The notes under the pieces were generated by a model. The model searched no databases, was not told the DNA's origin, and saw only the letters and a list, made by a program, of their open reading frames with translations. The translations under genes were made by a program, and so were the position numbers. 42,923 bases of DNA, taken from Priapulus caudatus. Lineage: Eukaryota > Priapulida > Priapulimorpha > Priapulimorphida > Priapulidae. Positions within the stretch are counted from its first letter, which is position 1. Every line of letters starts with the position of its first letter. Positions 33,000 through 42,923 of this stretch are shown one piece after another. The DNA lies in the NCBI RefSeq assembly GCF_000485595.1, contig NW_014577196.1, forward strand, positions 415,396 through 458,318, given 5' to 3'.

Positions 33000-33965
33000 C
33001 AGGAAACTTTAGCGTCGGGATAAGTCGTTTAGTTAATACTACGTTAGCTGGGTCTGAAGCGACCTGAACCACCTCCTGAGGTGGAATAACTTTATCTTGA
33101 GCGGGCTAAGTGTTTTTCGACCTTTATATCTGGGTTATATCGCCGCTTCAGTCGAGACCTGAAGCGGAATAACCCGCCAGATATAAAATGGGTGGAATGG
33201 GGGGGGAATTTAAGAGCGAGCTAAAGTCGAATACCTTTTATCGAGTTAGTCGGGTCTGAGGCGGACCTGACCACCCACTAGAGCGCGGGAATGAACTTTG
33301 CTCGGTAGGGTGTTTCGACCTTGTTATACTGGGGTTTATCCCGCTTGCAGGTCCGACCTGAAGCGGAGATAACCCAGTATAAAGGGGTATTGCTGGCCGC
33401 TTTTTATATGCGACGACTTGTAGCCGCGCTTCTGAAGGCGGGATAACTTTTACCTCGGATAAGTCGTATTTAGTACTGCTATTGAAGAACGGGATAACTT
33501 TAGCTCGGGATAAAGTCGTTTCTTATTAGCTGGCGACAACTTTAGGCCCGCTTGAAGCGGATAACTTTAGCCTCGGTAAGTAGGTTTTTATACTTGGACG
33601 TTAGCTCGGGTCTGAAGCGGACTCTGCAACACCTCCCTGAGGATGGAATAACTTGGTAGCTCAGGCTAAGTGTTTTCGACTGTTATACTGGGGTTAATAT
33701 CTCGCTTCAGCGTCCGGACCTGAACGCGGGATAACCCGCCGTATAAATGGGGCTAAAATCGGGGGGGGGCGGGTTGTCAGCTGAATTAGAGCGAGTAAAG
33801 TCGAAGATACCTTTTATACTGACGTTAGCTTTCGGGTCTGAAGGGGACCTGAACGCACCACTAGAGCAGGATACTCTTAGCTCGGGCTACAGTATGGTTC
33901 GAGCCTTTTATACTGGGGGTTACCGCCTTCAGGTCCGGACTGAAGCCCGATACCCCAGTATAACA
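33000..33965. repeat. Tandem palindrome-bearing repeat
   Basis: Units contain CTGAAGCGGACCTGAACCAC, TAACTTTAGCTCGGGCTAAG, and a palindrome centred on GCTTCAGGTCCGGACCTGAA(GC), bounded by TTTATACTGGGG and CCCCAGTATAAA. Palindromes lie at about 33125-33186, 33323-33383, 33680-33748 and 33906-33962. A clean further copy is at 40490-40550. No coding frame is credible. Confidence 0.85.
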
Positions 33966-34059
33966 GCAACAGTCTTTATATGTGAGATTTGTCTTATTTG
34001 TATAACACTCTACTATTCGTTAGCAGCAGTTTCTCATATTATTCGATACTGTTACTACG

Positions 34060-34291
34060 GCTATATAGAGGTCTAATGGTCCCCCAGGTACTGGCCAGAA
34101 GCTACCCTGGGTACGGTCGGTATACCGCGAACGCCCCTGGTACACTATGTTGATATGGTTAGGTTAGGGATAGGCAATCCTTAGATCGTTACTCGTTTAG
34201 TGGAGTAGAGCGAGGACGGTCCCGGCTATTAGATAGTACCAGGAGTACGTCGTCGGCACAGTACGCGGGGACATAGACCCTGAGTCTCAGC
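34060..34291. mobile_element. Mutator-like MITE, copy 1
   Basis: The noisy counterpart of 40645-40868. GTTACTACG lies on both sides (34051-34059 and 34292-34300). Confidence 0.8.
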
Positions 34292-35128
34292 GTTACTACG
34301 GTGTGCAGAACACCAGCAAATAATAATAACTAAATGTTATGGATTGGTTGGAAAAGACTGGTAGATGATAAATTACAATGTATTCCTCGTTATTTGATTA
34401 AAATGTATGGCAGGGCACATCGACTGCGCGTGGCAAATCCACTTTAGGCACCTACGTGATGTGTCCAACGAAGTGTGACAGGAGTGTGTGTGTGGGGTGT
34501 AGAACCCACTGATGCTTCCCTGTTTCCAGAGGGTCCGATTGTCCCTAATATCCAGGGCGAGTGCTGGTGTGGGGGTTGGCGAGAGTATTAGGGATGGGGA
34601 CCCTGCTTGGAAGGGAACAGCCAGGATGCTCAAGTTGTTAACGAAGTCGGTTTAGGATTTCAATATGCGGAGAGAAGGGGGCGAAGATTGACGGACACGA
34701 AGGAGAAGAAGTAAAAAAGAGCGACAAGCAAGGGGGGGCGGTTCTGGAACAAGCCGTGAAGCTTGACATATAGCCTGCATAGCTGACAATCAAAGCGCGC
34801 CCCGCCGGCGAACGGGATGTTATACGGTATGCTAACCCTAGCATACCGTTTCTTGGAGCTTAACATTGAGCACTTGGAGCCACGGGCTACCAGTGTGCAG
34901 CTTAGTACACGGTTTTTCAGGTTCTCTGGTATACCCTTACATGCTATACCATACATGATAGATTGTTTTGTAGCATGTTCAAATATTGCTTTGTTTCAGC
35001 ACAGTATTCTTAAATGAGGACAAGGCACTTGCGCCGTTTCAATATAAAATGATGGGTTAATAAATACACTGTCAGTAGCCTACTCTACCGTTACAGATAG
35101 TCTTATGTTTGATTTGACCTATACTTCG

Positions 35129-35291
35129 ATTCAACACGTTATACACCGATGCAACACATAGCCGCCACGCATTGTGCATGCCTGAACACAGTAGATAGAG
35201 TATCTCCTATCTCCTATCTACTGTGTATCTGTGCATGCCCACAATGGCGTGCGGGCTATTGGTGCATCGGTGTATTTAACGGGTGTTGAAG
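35129..35291. mobile_element. Long hairpin MITE
   Basis: Arms of about 75 bases with some mismatches: left TACACCGATGCAACACATAG...CATTGTGCATGCC, right the inverse, ending GGTGCATCGGTGTA. The short centre is ATCTCCTATCTCCTATCTAC. It lies in the segment of block C that copy 2 lacks. Confidence 0.75.
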
Positions 35292-35588
35292 TGATGAGTT
35301 ATTAGAGTCAATCAAACATTAGACTTATTGCTGGTACTGTAGTAGTAGGTACTGAAAGTTGTATTTATTAACCATCTTTTATTATTGAACGTCAAGTGCG
35401 GTGATGATGGCACTAGTGTAGTTGTAGGAGCTGGCCATGGCATCTGCACAGTATAGGCCATCGATTCCACTTCAACGTAATATGACGGTAGAGGGGATTG
35501 AAGTATACAACTACAGTCATTATAAGTTATATATATCGGCCGCTGTCGATAACATGCAGTATGCAAACATATTTATCTTTGGTACGCA

Positions 35589-35910
35589 CTCATAAGTCGA
35601 TATATTTATTAATTTCGTAGCCATGTCTCCACTTTAGTAAACGGTGACAGGATTAATCACTCCTGCGCTCTTCGAGCTTCGATGCGAAGAGACGAAGCTA
35701 CACCTGTCCTCGATAAACGTTCTTCGTTCCTGCCATCGCGCCTCATGCCTTTCCTCACCGACGATATAGGTTAACCGCACCGACCACTGCCCCAAAACGG
35801 CTATTGCTTCAAGTTCCGTAGATGTGCTCTGGGGCTACGTGGAATGAACTTCGCGGGTGCGTAAGAGTAAGTTGCTGACTCGAGAGAAGTGGCGATAGTC
35901 GTTTCGACGT
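35589..35910 (-). pseudogene. FAXC exon 1, duplicate copy
   Basis: Aligns with 41639-41956, but the start codon position reads ACG (+ strand CGT at 35908-35910) and several single-base indels break the frame. Residual FIPR and cationic N-terminal codons are recognisable. It may be an error-rich version of the other allele rather than a real pseudogene. Gene order suggests that this copy sits at the correct genomic place relative to exon 31026-31226. Confidence 0.75.
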
Positions 35911-36497
35911 CGCCGTAATTAAAATAGTCGTAGACACCAATACTGCGCAATATTGACGTTAACACTTTCATACAGTTGCACTTACGTCTACAGCACCATT
36001 GCATCGTCTTATCTCGTAAGCCTCCCCACTTTGCCAACATAGATGTTCTGTGCGCAGTGTATTATGTCGTTCGTCCGTTAGCAGTACAGGATCGTCTACG
36101 TGAATTGTAACCGTTAGCGTGAGAAATCATCGAAGTCTTTGCCGCTAGCTCTGCTGCCTGTTCTGCTCTTTTGTTTTCGCGGGATAAAAACAACCTGTGT
36201 GTGTTTTCTTTCACTTGACTCTTTGTTTTATTAATTGTCTCCGACTATCTTCTTACTGGGTGATTATTAGATAACTCTTTCGAGAGGCTAACTCAGATTT
36301 CTACGGGAATAAGCACATAGAATAGAGATCTTTTACTTGATGAGTTAGCCATTATAAATATGTGGCGCCCTCTGTAGGCCCATATGTGGCGGATATATAT
36401 TTTGCCGTGAAACGATGTGGTTTTGCTGTGTTTTATTTTTGTATAAACTAGAATTATGATATACATTTAGCTATTTAAGTTATATATAATTCTATAT

Positions 36498-36499
<2 letters not shown>

Positions 36500-36534
<35 letters not shown>

Positions 36535-36640
36535 AATTATATATACGTGTGTGTGTGCTTCGTGTGATGTGTGTGTGTGTGCGTTGTGTGTCGTGATGTG
36601 GTGTCGTTGTGCGTGCCGTTGCGTGCGCGCGTGCGCGGGC
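36500..36640. repeat. (TA)n followed by (GT)n microsatellite
   Basis: A pure TA run at about 36500-36531 is followed by GT-rich sequence from 36547. The counterpart in copy 2 is at 42490-42600. Confidence 0.9.
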
Positions 36641-36997
36641 GTTTCAGGACCTGCAAAGGTGTTCAACAGCTGTGGGAGGTTCAGTGAGATTTGTGGACTT
36701 GAGAATGGCGCATTTTGGGATATAATGCTGTAGAGTTCGATATTTTCACACGACCAGGTTGCTGATTTTGGCTTACATATGTATTGCCAAGTTATATTCT
36801 GTTGCATTCGATGAAAAGAAACCGATTTTAGGCATTAAATATTTAAAGAGTAAACTAACTGTTGACGATTTTGTTTCTTGTTGGCGTGAAGGCGTGAGAA
36901 TGCGGAGGGCCGCGGAGAGGCAGTGCGGAGAATGAGTCAGTGCGTGAAAGATCTCCGCGATGCGTGAGACTTGGTAGGTTGGCGGCAACAGCTCAGT

Positions 36998-37235
36998 CGT
37001 CTCGTGTGGTGTGTGTTTTGTTTGTGTGTGTGTGCTGTGTTTGTGTTGTGTGTTGGTTGTGTCGGCGTGCGTGTGCGTGGTGTTTGTGCGTGCGTGATGG
37101 TGTGTGTACGTGCTGGCGTGGTGTTTCGTGCGTTGCGTCGTGTTGTGTGTGTGTGTGTACGGTTGTCGCGAATGCCGCGCGGCGCGTGTATGTGTTTGTG
37201 TGTGTGTGCGTGCGTCGTGTGGCGCGCGGCGGATA
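36998..37235. repeat. GT-rich low-complexity tract
   Basis: Long runs of GTGTGTG, GTGCGTGCG and TGTTTGTG. ORFs over it (Cys/Val/Arg-rich) are low-complexity artefacts. Confidence 0.85.
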
Positions 37236-38850
37236 TATTGTAGTTGCTATTAGCTCTCCGGGTTAGAGTACAGTTGTATGTACTATGCGTACATATAGAA
37301 CAACATTGTTGATTGTGTTTAGAGTGAAATTTGTAAATAGATTTACATATTTACAAATACTAACTTTATATATCGCGTACTGTTTAGATGTTTTTTAGTT
37401 ATTTACTGTAATCGTTTGCAGTCTGTTCGCTCATGCATTTTCTAACATTTTGTGTACGCGCCTGGTTCCCGTTATCTGGAATTTCCAGAATAAACAACTC
37501 GAGTTTTGAGGACGAGTACGGCAGGAGCCCGTTGTGAAAAAACAGCATGAAACATTAGGACATATCACCATAGGTCAATGATGCACAACAAACATTTCGT
37601 GGAAAAAGCTTATGACATCCTAGATTTATGAAGTCATGTCTATTTATGGTGTTTACGCCCACGGGCCCGAGGTTACCAAGATATTTAAAACATTGTCCAA
37701 CTATACATATCTAGGTCATGGCTACGTTACAACCATAGAAATAATACTAGTAATATAGTGTATCCTATACTCTAGTGCCTCTATATATTTCCATGGTTGC
37801 AACAAACGCATCTGCCGGCTGGATCCCAGCTATACAGGGACTGATTTAAAAATGTGTACTGCTGCAACAAATTTTTCACGTTTGAGGACGAATGTATTGA
37901 TATTAGAAGTATATAAAGTTATACACACTCGAGCAAGTTTCAAACGAATGAGCCGCGCTGTGACATTACTTGAACACGAGCGATTGATGGTAGCACTCAG
38001 CTTATTTCACCGTACAGCGTTGAGCAAGTGTTACTGTAACATTTGGGTGAAGTATCCTAGCCAGCAGAAAAATATACTAATAAACGTGTAATATGCCATA
38101 ATGCACACGAGAGGTTTTGAGTGCACGTAAAAGACCGAGTATTATTGCAGTTTGTTCACAGAGCGATGTTTCAGTTATCTAATGAACACGGGCGTTTCCG
38201 TGGGTCGTTTTTTAATCAAACTTATACAAAAACGTTTAAGCTGCGTTACAGTATCGATTTCAAGTGCATTCCCAACTTGCCCCCTACTTGACCCAAGTGC
38301 ATTCCAACTAATCGCTGAACATTCGATTGTGTGGAGTCGTGGTCGGGTCAAGTCGGCGAGTTGGAGAATAGAACGTGTTCTATTTTGCACGACTCGGACG
38401 ATTTGCTGACAAAAATCGATAGTGTAAACGCAGCTTACACGTATCTCTATGACAAACACAAAAACAAAGACAGCAAAATCAATGTTCGGATAGTATTTTG
38501 ATGAGCAAGTCAACGTGTAAGAGCATCCACTAAAATGCTAAAAACAAACTTTCATACATAGGCAAATTAAGAGGAAACAGTTGGTCTGTATAAGGTAACT
38601 TGCCAGAGATTATTCGCGTTGTTATATAATAATTTGGTTTAAGTCACCACTAGTATGCTGGTGAGACCGTAATATCAACTGTGTTGCATCAACATACTTT
38701 GGTCATGCTTACACGTCTTCTAAATCGTCAAATAAACCATATGATCCCAGAAATGCCTACGTACTGGACCATAATAATGTTCTTAGAAACTACCAACAAA
38801 TCTTTCACAAGATATCCTCCGGCTGTAGCAAGTTCAGATTAGCGTGACGA
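37236..38850. other. No gene seen apart from one small MITE
   Basis: AT-rich sequence. Two ORFs at 37852-38091 and 38152-38513 show no coding character. A mini-element is at 37726-37803. Confidence 0.5.
37726..37803. mobile_element. 78-bp palindromic mini-element
   Basis: The left arm GTTACAACCATAGAAATA and the right arm, read on the other strand, GTTGCAACCATGGAAATA are inverted with two mismatches. It shares the CATAGAAATAATA core with 12586-12683. Confidence 0.7.
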
Positions 38851-39085
38851 AATGAAAACAAGCAACAGCACACCTAACTCTTCACTTGTTAACTGCATCC
38901 CACACACAGGTTTACACCAATCGCCGGACGACTCACTACCTATAGACAAATCTCCCACTACACCACCAGTTGCACACACTTGTGACCGACCTTCCACAAA
39001 CACTAACCCTGTCTGGAGAATTGCCGCCGATATGTTGCACAGACTCACCGGTACATGCCAACCTGCATTTCTCGAACAAAAATAA
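38851..39085. other. Open stretch with possible micro-exon
   Basis: A + strand ORF (38852-39085, MKTSNSTPNSSLVNCIPH...) has no recognisable motif. On the - strand, 39049-39085 is a 37-base piece between CTTTCCTCTTGCAG and GTGAGT, an almost ideal pair of splice sites. Neither is secure. Confidence 0.25.
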
Positions 39086-40250
39086 CTGCAAGAGGAAAGA
39101 TCACTCTAGTATCCCTGGTTAGGCCTCGTTTAAACATCTTTACTTTACAATACATCGACAGCGTCAACCAAGTGTGGGCAAGTAGGTAGGAGAGGAACAT
39201 TTCCAAATACGTCTCTCAAACCGTATAATCATATGTATAACGTCATATTAATCAATTTCCCCTGGAGTCGGCACGATTTCAACAGCTCCGCAGGGTGCAT
39301 CATGCGATCAATAAATCATTTAACAGTGGCCTCTAGAACATGTAGTGTTGTGTAGCAGCCAGCTTCACAAAGGACTTTTTCCTCCTCGAACGGACGCGTA
39401 CATGGCACGATAGAGGAAATAAGTGAGAAGCAGCCTCCACCTACCTTGTACTAGTAGTTGGAGGGGGGGGGGTAAATTCAAAACACACACATTTATATTC
39501 GTGTGAACAATCCTTATATCTATATATGATGTCGATAGTGTATCGATATATATATCAGTGTTACTGCATAAGTGGTTACAAATGGCTGAATCAAAATTAT
39601 TTCTACATGAACATTTAGCCATCGAACGATCAAGGCTATAGCACAGGGCAAAACCGGATGGGATGATATTAACAGCAGAAATGAACCCAAGCACTTCAGA
39701 GATATGAAACACTGGCAAATTTAAACACATGTAATATGGGCAGAACATTTCTGTTTAAAATGCTTGACAATGCTATCCAAAATGCATCACTGTCTTTTGT
39801 TTCGGTAAAGTTCATATAGCGAAGTAAACATGCTTTAATTCTCCCTTAACCAATGTCCATCTTGTCGTTCGATATTCCAAAGGGTTGAATCTCACCCACG
39901 GACACTGCACTTTCTTTTAATGGAATAATTTTACCATGTCATCGCTTCCCAGACTTTATCTAACCATAAAAACAGACAGTCCTGTTTAACCTCAGTGATG
40001 TTCCAATTCTGTGAGGACGAGTGTGGTATCGGTTAGCAGATGTCTGCAAGCAGCCCAAGCAGAACAGGTGTGGTAGGAAGTAAAATAGCAGGAAGCCATT
40101 GCACAAGCAACAGTAGCAATAGCAGGCTGACAGATGGGAGTACTGAAGCACAGGAAACAGCTGGAACCAAGGGGGCGGATAGTAGCGTGACAGCATGCCA
40201 CGGGAAGGGAACGGTGCTGCGGGAAGCGAGCAATGTCAACTGTTCAGGGT
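39086..40250. other. Mostly non-coding; 3' UTR candidate at its right end
   Basis: Includes a G-run at about 39462 and a TATA-type palindrome near 39515-39555. The part just left of 40251 would be the 3' UTR of the - strand gene ending there; I see no clear AATAAA on that strand. Confidence 0.4.
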
Positions 40251-40364
40251 TTATATGTCGTCAATGTCCAGGTCCCCGTCATCGGCTCCATCCTGCTTTA
40301 CTGGCACCGCTGGAGCAGTCACCTCCACTGACAGCTTGTCACGAGCTTTAGAGTCGTAGACAAT
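40251..40364 (-). CDS. 3' terminal exon of an unrecognised gene
   Basis: On the - strand TCTTTGATTTGCAG precedes 37 codons and a TAA. The peptide reads IVYDSKARDKLSVEVTAPA, then VPVKQDGADDGDLDIDDI. The acidic tail and good acceptor argue for a real conserved protein end, but I do not recognise the family. It is upstream of FAXC copy 1 on the same strand. Its other exons should lie to the right; block C copy 2 starts 60 bases away and may have been misplaced into this locus. Confidence 0.55.
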   Translation of the reverse strand: MVYDSKARDKLSVEVTAPAVPVKQDGADDGDLDIDDI

Positions 40365-40644
40365 CTGCAAATCAAAGAAACAGACTGCAATTACAAGCAT
40401 GACTCTTTATAGTACCAAGCCACTGAAGCGGACCTGAACCACCCCCTAGAGCAGGATAACTTTAGCTCGGGCTAAGTATGTTTCGACCTTTTATACTGGG
40501 GGTTATCCCGCTTCAGGTCCGGACCTGAAGCGGGATAAACCCCAGTATAAAACGGCAACAGTCTTATATGTGAGATTTGTCTTATTTGTATAACACTCTC
40601 TATTCGTAGCACAGGTTTCTCATATTATTCGTACTGTTACTACG

Positions 40645-40868
40645 GCTTATAGGGTCTATGTCCCCCAGGGTACTGCCGAAACGTACCCTGGGTACGGTCC
40701 GGTATACCGGAACGCACCCTGGTCACTATTTGATATGGTTAGGGTTAGGGAGTAGGCAACTTCCTAGACTCGTTACTCGTTAGTGGAGTAGGCGAGGTAC
40801 GGTCCGGCATATTAGATAGTACCAGGGTACGTTCCGGCAGTACCGCGGGGGACATAGACCCTCTCAGC
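40645..40868. mobile_element. Mutator-like MITE with 9-bp target duplication
   Basis: The left end GCTTATAGGGTCTATGTCCC and the inverted right end GCTGAGAGGGTCTATGTCCC extend as inverted repeats of about 45 bases. GTTACTACG lies on both sides (40636-40644 and 40869-40877). Nine-base duplications with long TIRs are typical of Mutator-like elements. No transposase is present. Confidence 0.85.
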
Positions 40869-41638
40869 GTTACTACGTGTCAGAACACCAGCAAATAATA
40901 AACTAAATGTTTGGATTGTTGGAAACATACTGTAAGTGTAAAATTACATGCTATTCCTCGTCTATTTGATTAAAAATGTATTGTCACTGCACATCACTGC
41001 GGTGCAAATCCACTTTAGGCACCTTATATCACGAAGTGATGCACAGATTTCTGTGTATCACCCACTGATGTTCCCCTTTTCCCAAGCAGGGTCCCATTCC
41101 CCTAATATCCCAACACAGGCCCTTGGATGCTCAAGTTTAAAGTTTCAAGAAGAGTAAAAGAGCGAAGCAGTGTACTCTGACAAGCAGTAAGCTCTGACAA
41201 TATAGCCCTGTAGCTGCACATCCACTAGCCCGCCCAGCCTGTGCGACGGATTGTCTATACGGTATTCTAACCCTAGCAATACCGTTTCTTGGAGCTACAC
41301 ATTGGAGCCACTTGGAGCCACAGGCTACAGTGTGACAGCTTAATACACGGTCGGTTCTCCTGGTATACACCTTACATGCTATAACCATACATGATAGAAT
41401 GTGTTTTTCGTAGCATGTTCAAATATTGTTGTATTCAGGCACAGTATTCTAAATGAGGCACTAGTAGTAGTTGTAGGATCTGGCCATGGCATTTGCCCAT
41501 ATACGGCCATCGATCCACTCACGTAAAATGACGGGAGGGGATTGAAGTCATACAACTTACAAGTCATTATAAGTCTATATATATCGGCCGCGTCGAGAAC
41601 ATGCAGTATGCAAACATATTTAAATCTTTGGTACGCAC

Positions 41639-41956
41639 CTCATAGTCGATATTATTAATTCGTAGCCATGTCTCCACCTTTAACGTAAACGGTGACAGAT
41701 TAATCACTCCTGCGCTCTTCGAGCTTCGAGCGAAAGAGACGAGATACACCCTGTCCTCGATAAAGTTCTTCTTCCTGGCATCGCGCTCAGCTTTCCTCCA
41801 CCGACGATATAGGTAAACCGCACCGACCACTGCCCCAACAACGGCTATTGCTTCCAGTCCGTAGATGTGACTCTTGGGGGTACGTGGAATGAACTTTCGC
41901 GGGTGCGTAAAGAAGAAGTGATGACTGCGATAGAAGTGGGATAGTCGTTTCGACAT
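41639..41956 (-). CDS. FAXC exon 1 (membrane anchor and GST N-terminal start)
   Basis: On the - strand, ATG at 41956 opens 106 codons ending at a GTGCGT donor in phase 0. Residues 1-30 are basic (FTHPRKFIPRTPKSH). Residues 34-50 form one hydrophobic segment (LEAIAVVGAVVGAVYLY), followed by a basic/charged stretch (RRWRKAERDARKK). Residues 70-99 give VYLVSFAR and then LSPFTLKVETWLR, the FAXC form of the GST N-terminal helix; most relatives have SPFC, here Thr. Joining to 31226 reads NNIDYE then YVVDSH and QLPLVELNG. FAXC proteins are membrane-anchored GST-fold proteins implicated in axon development in Drosophila. Confidence 0.85.
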
Positions 41957-42923
41957 CGCGTAAAATTAAAAATAGTCGTAGAACAACCCAATAATGGCAA
42001 ATATGACGTTAACACTTTACACTACAGCTTTGCACTACGTCTACAGCACCATTCGCATCGTCTATCTCGTAAGCCTCCCCACTATTGCCAACATAGATAG
42101 GTTCTGTTCGCAGATGTATTATGTCCGTTGTCCGTTAAGCAGATACAGGGATCGTCTACGTGCACATTGACATTGTAACCGTACGTGAGAAATAACACGA
42201 AGTCTTGCGCTCTGCTGCCTGTTCTGCTGTTCTGTTATTCGCGGATAAAAACAAAACCTGTGTGTGTTTTCTTTCACTTGCTCTTTGTTTTATTAATTGT
42301 CTCTACTATCTTTTACTGTGATGATTATTAGATAACTCTTTCGAGAGCTAACTCAGATTTCTACGGGTAGCACATTATAACATAGTGGCGCCCTCTGTAG
42401 GACCATAATGTGGCGGATATATAATTTTGGTGAAAACGATGTGGTTTTTGTTTTGTTTTATTTTATAAACTATGTATACATTTAGCTATAGTATATATAT
42501 ATTTTATATAATTATTATAAGTATATATTATTATATCATGTGTGTTGTGTTGCGCGTAGGTGTGCATGTGTAGTGGCGTGTGTGTAGTGTGTGCGTGTGT
42601 GCTGCGTGGCGTGCGTGCTGCAGTGTGGCGCGCGCGTGTTCCAGACCCGCTGCCGAAATGGTGTTCAACCAGCTCTCTGAGTTCAGCTTAGATTTTGCTG
42701 AGAATGGGTCATTTTTGGAATATAATGCTGGAGGTTTCAGAATATTTTCAAACACGACCAGTTTCTGATATCTCTTGGTCTTTAAAATATCTTTTTCAGT
42801 ACATATATATTCCTGTTTGCATTCGAAGATAAAGTAAATACCAAATTTTAAGGCTATTAAAAACTAAATTCTAACAGTGCTAAAACTTATATCTGTGAAG
42901 ATTTTGTTTCTTTTGCGTGAATT

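Larger units (their letters stand above)
33838..36990. repeat. Duplicated block C, copy 1
   Basis: Matches 40424-42923 in direct orientation, starting inside the palindromic repeat. Copy 1 carries about 390 bases (roughly 35018-35408) not present in copy 2, and has more indels. Confidence 0.9.
40424..42923. repeat. Duplicated block C, copy 2
   Basis: The cleaner version of 33838-36990, running off the window end. It contains the intact palindrome (40490-40550), the Mutator-like MITE and FAXC exon 1. Confidence 0.9.

Noticed and set aside
36940-37266. Cys/Val-rich ORFs
   Set aside because: They translate a GT/GC-rich simple repeat.
1-42923. A novel multi-gene system (defence, biosynthetic or symbiont)
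   Set aside because: No gene cluster, bacterial-type gene spacing or shared regulation is present; the window is two ordinary animal genes in a repeat-rich, falsely duplicated assembly.

Overview
The window is animal nuclear DNA. It has introns with GT/AG borders, AT-rich non-coding sequence, many short inverted-repeat transposons (MITEs), LINE debris and microsatellites. The two genes I recognise, CAAP1 and FAXC, are metazoan families. I cannot place the species beyond a non-model, probably invertebrate, animal. There is no operon structure, CRISPR array, prophage or bacterial gene set, and I found no new multi-gene biological system.

Left part (1-10277, + strand): the 3' two-thirds of a CAAP1 (caspase activity and apoptosis inhibitor 1) gene. 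Seven exons fit one continuous reading frame through every splice junction: 209-293, 1673-1817, 4985-5067, 5807-6012, 6604-6798, 7913-8053 and 8469-9476. Intron 1673-side neighbour 1818-4984 carries about 2.1 kb of a 21-bp minisatellite, and the terminal exon carries a second, coding 21-bp minisatellite. Exons before 209 lie outside the window.

Middle (8014-20104): a 5.8-kb block holding the end of CAAP1, a truncated LINE reverse transcriptase and several MITEs is present twice in direct orientation around an 848-N gap. The copies differ by element presence/absence as well as small indels, so they look like two alleles left side by side by the assembler. 20105-21484 shows no gene.

Right part (21485-42923, mostly - strand): a FAXC (failed axon connections, GST-fold) gene is scattered over the assembly. 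Exon 1 is at 41639-41956, with a damaged duplicate at 35589-35910. The next exon is at 31026-31226, a possible continuation at 30880-31014, and the last exon at 24656-24829, with a damaged duplicate at 27726-27907. A second block (B) occurs at 21485-24905, 24912-27990 and, in part, 29857-30833 after a 25-N gap. A third block (C) occurs at 33838-36990 and 40424-42923. The 3' exon of an unrecognised - strand gene lies at 40251-40364. An ORF with a third 21-bp repeat lies at 32221-32547.

CAAP1 is known as a modulator of caspase-dependent apoptosis and FAXC as a membrane-anchored GST-fold protein. Nothing in the sequence links them functionally. Many indels between copies look like uncorrected long-read errors, so frames of the duplicate exons should not be read as proof of pseudogenes.
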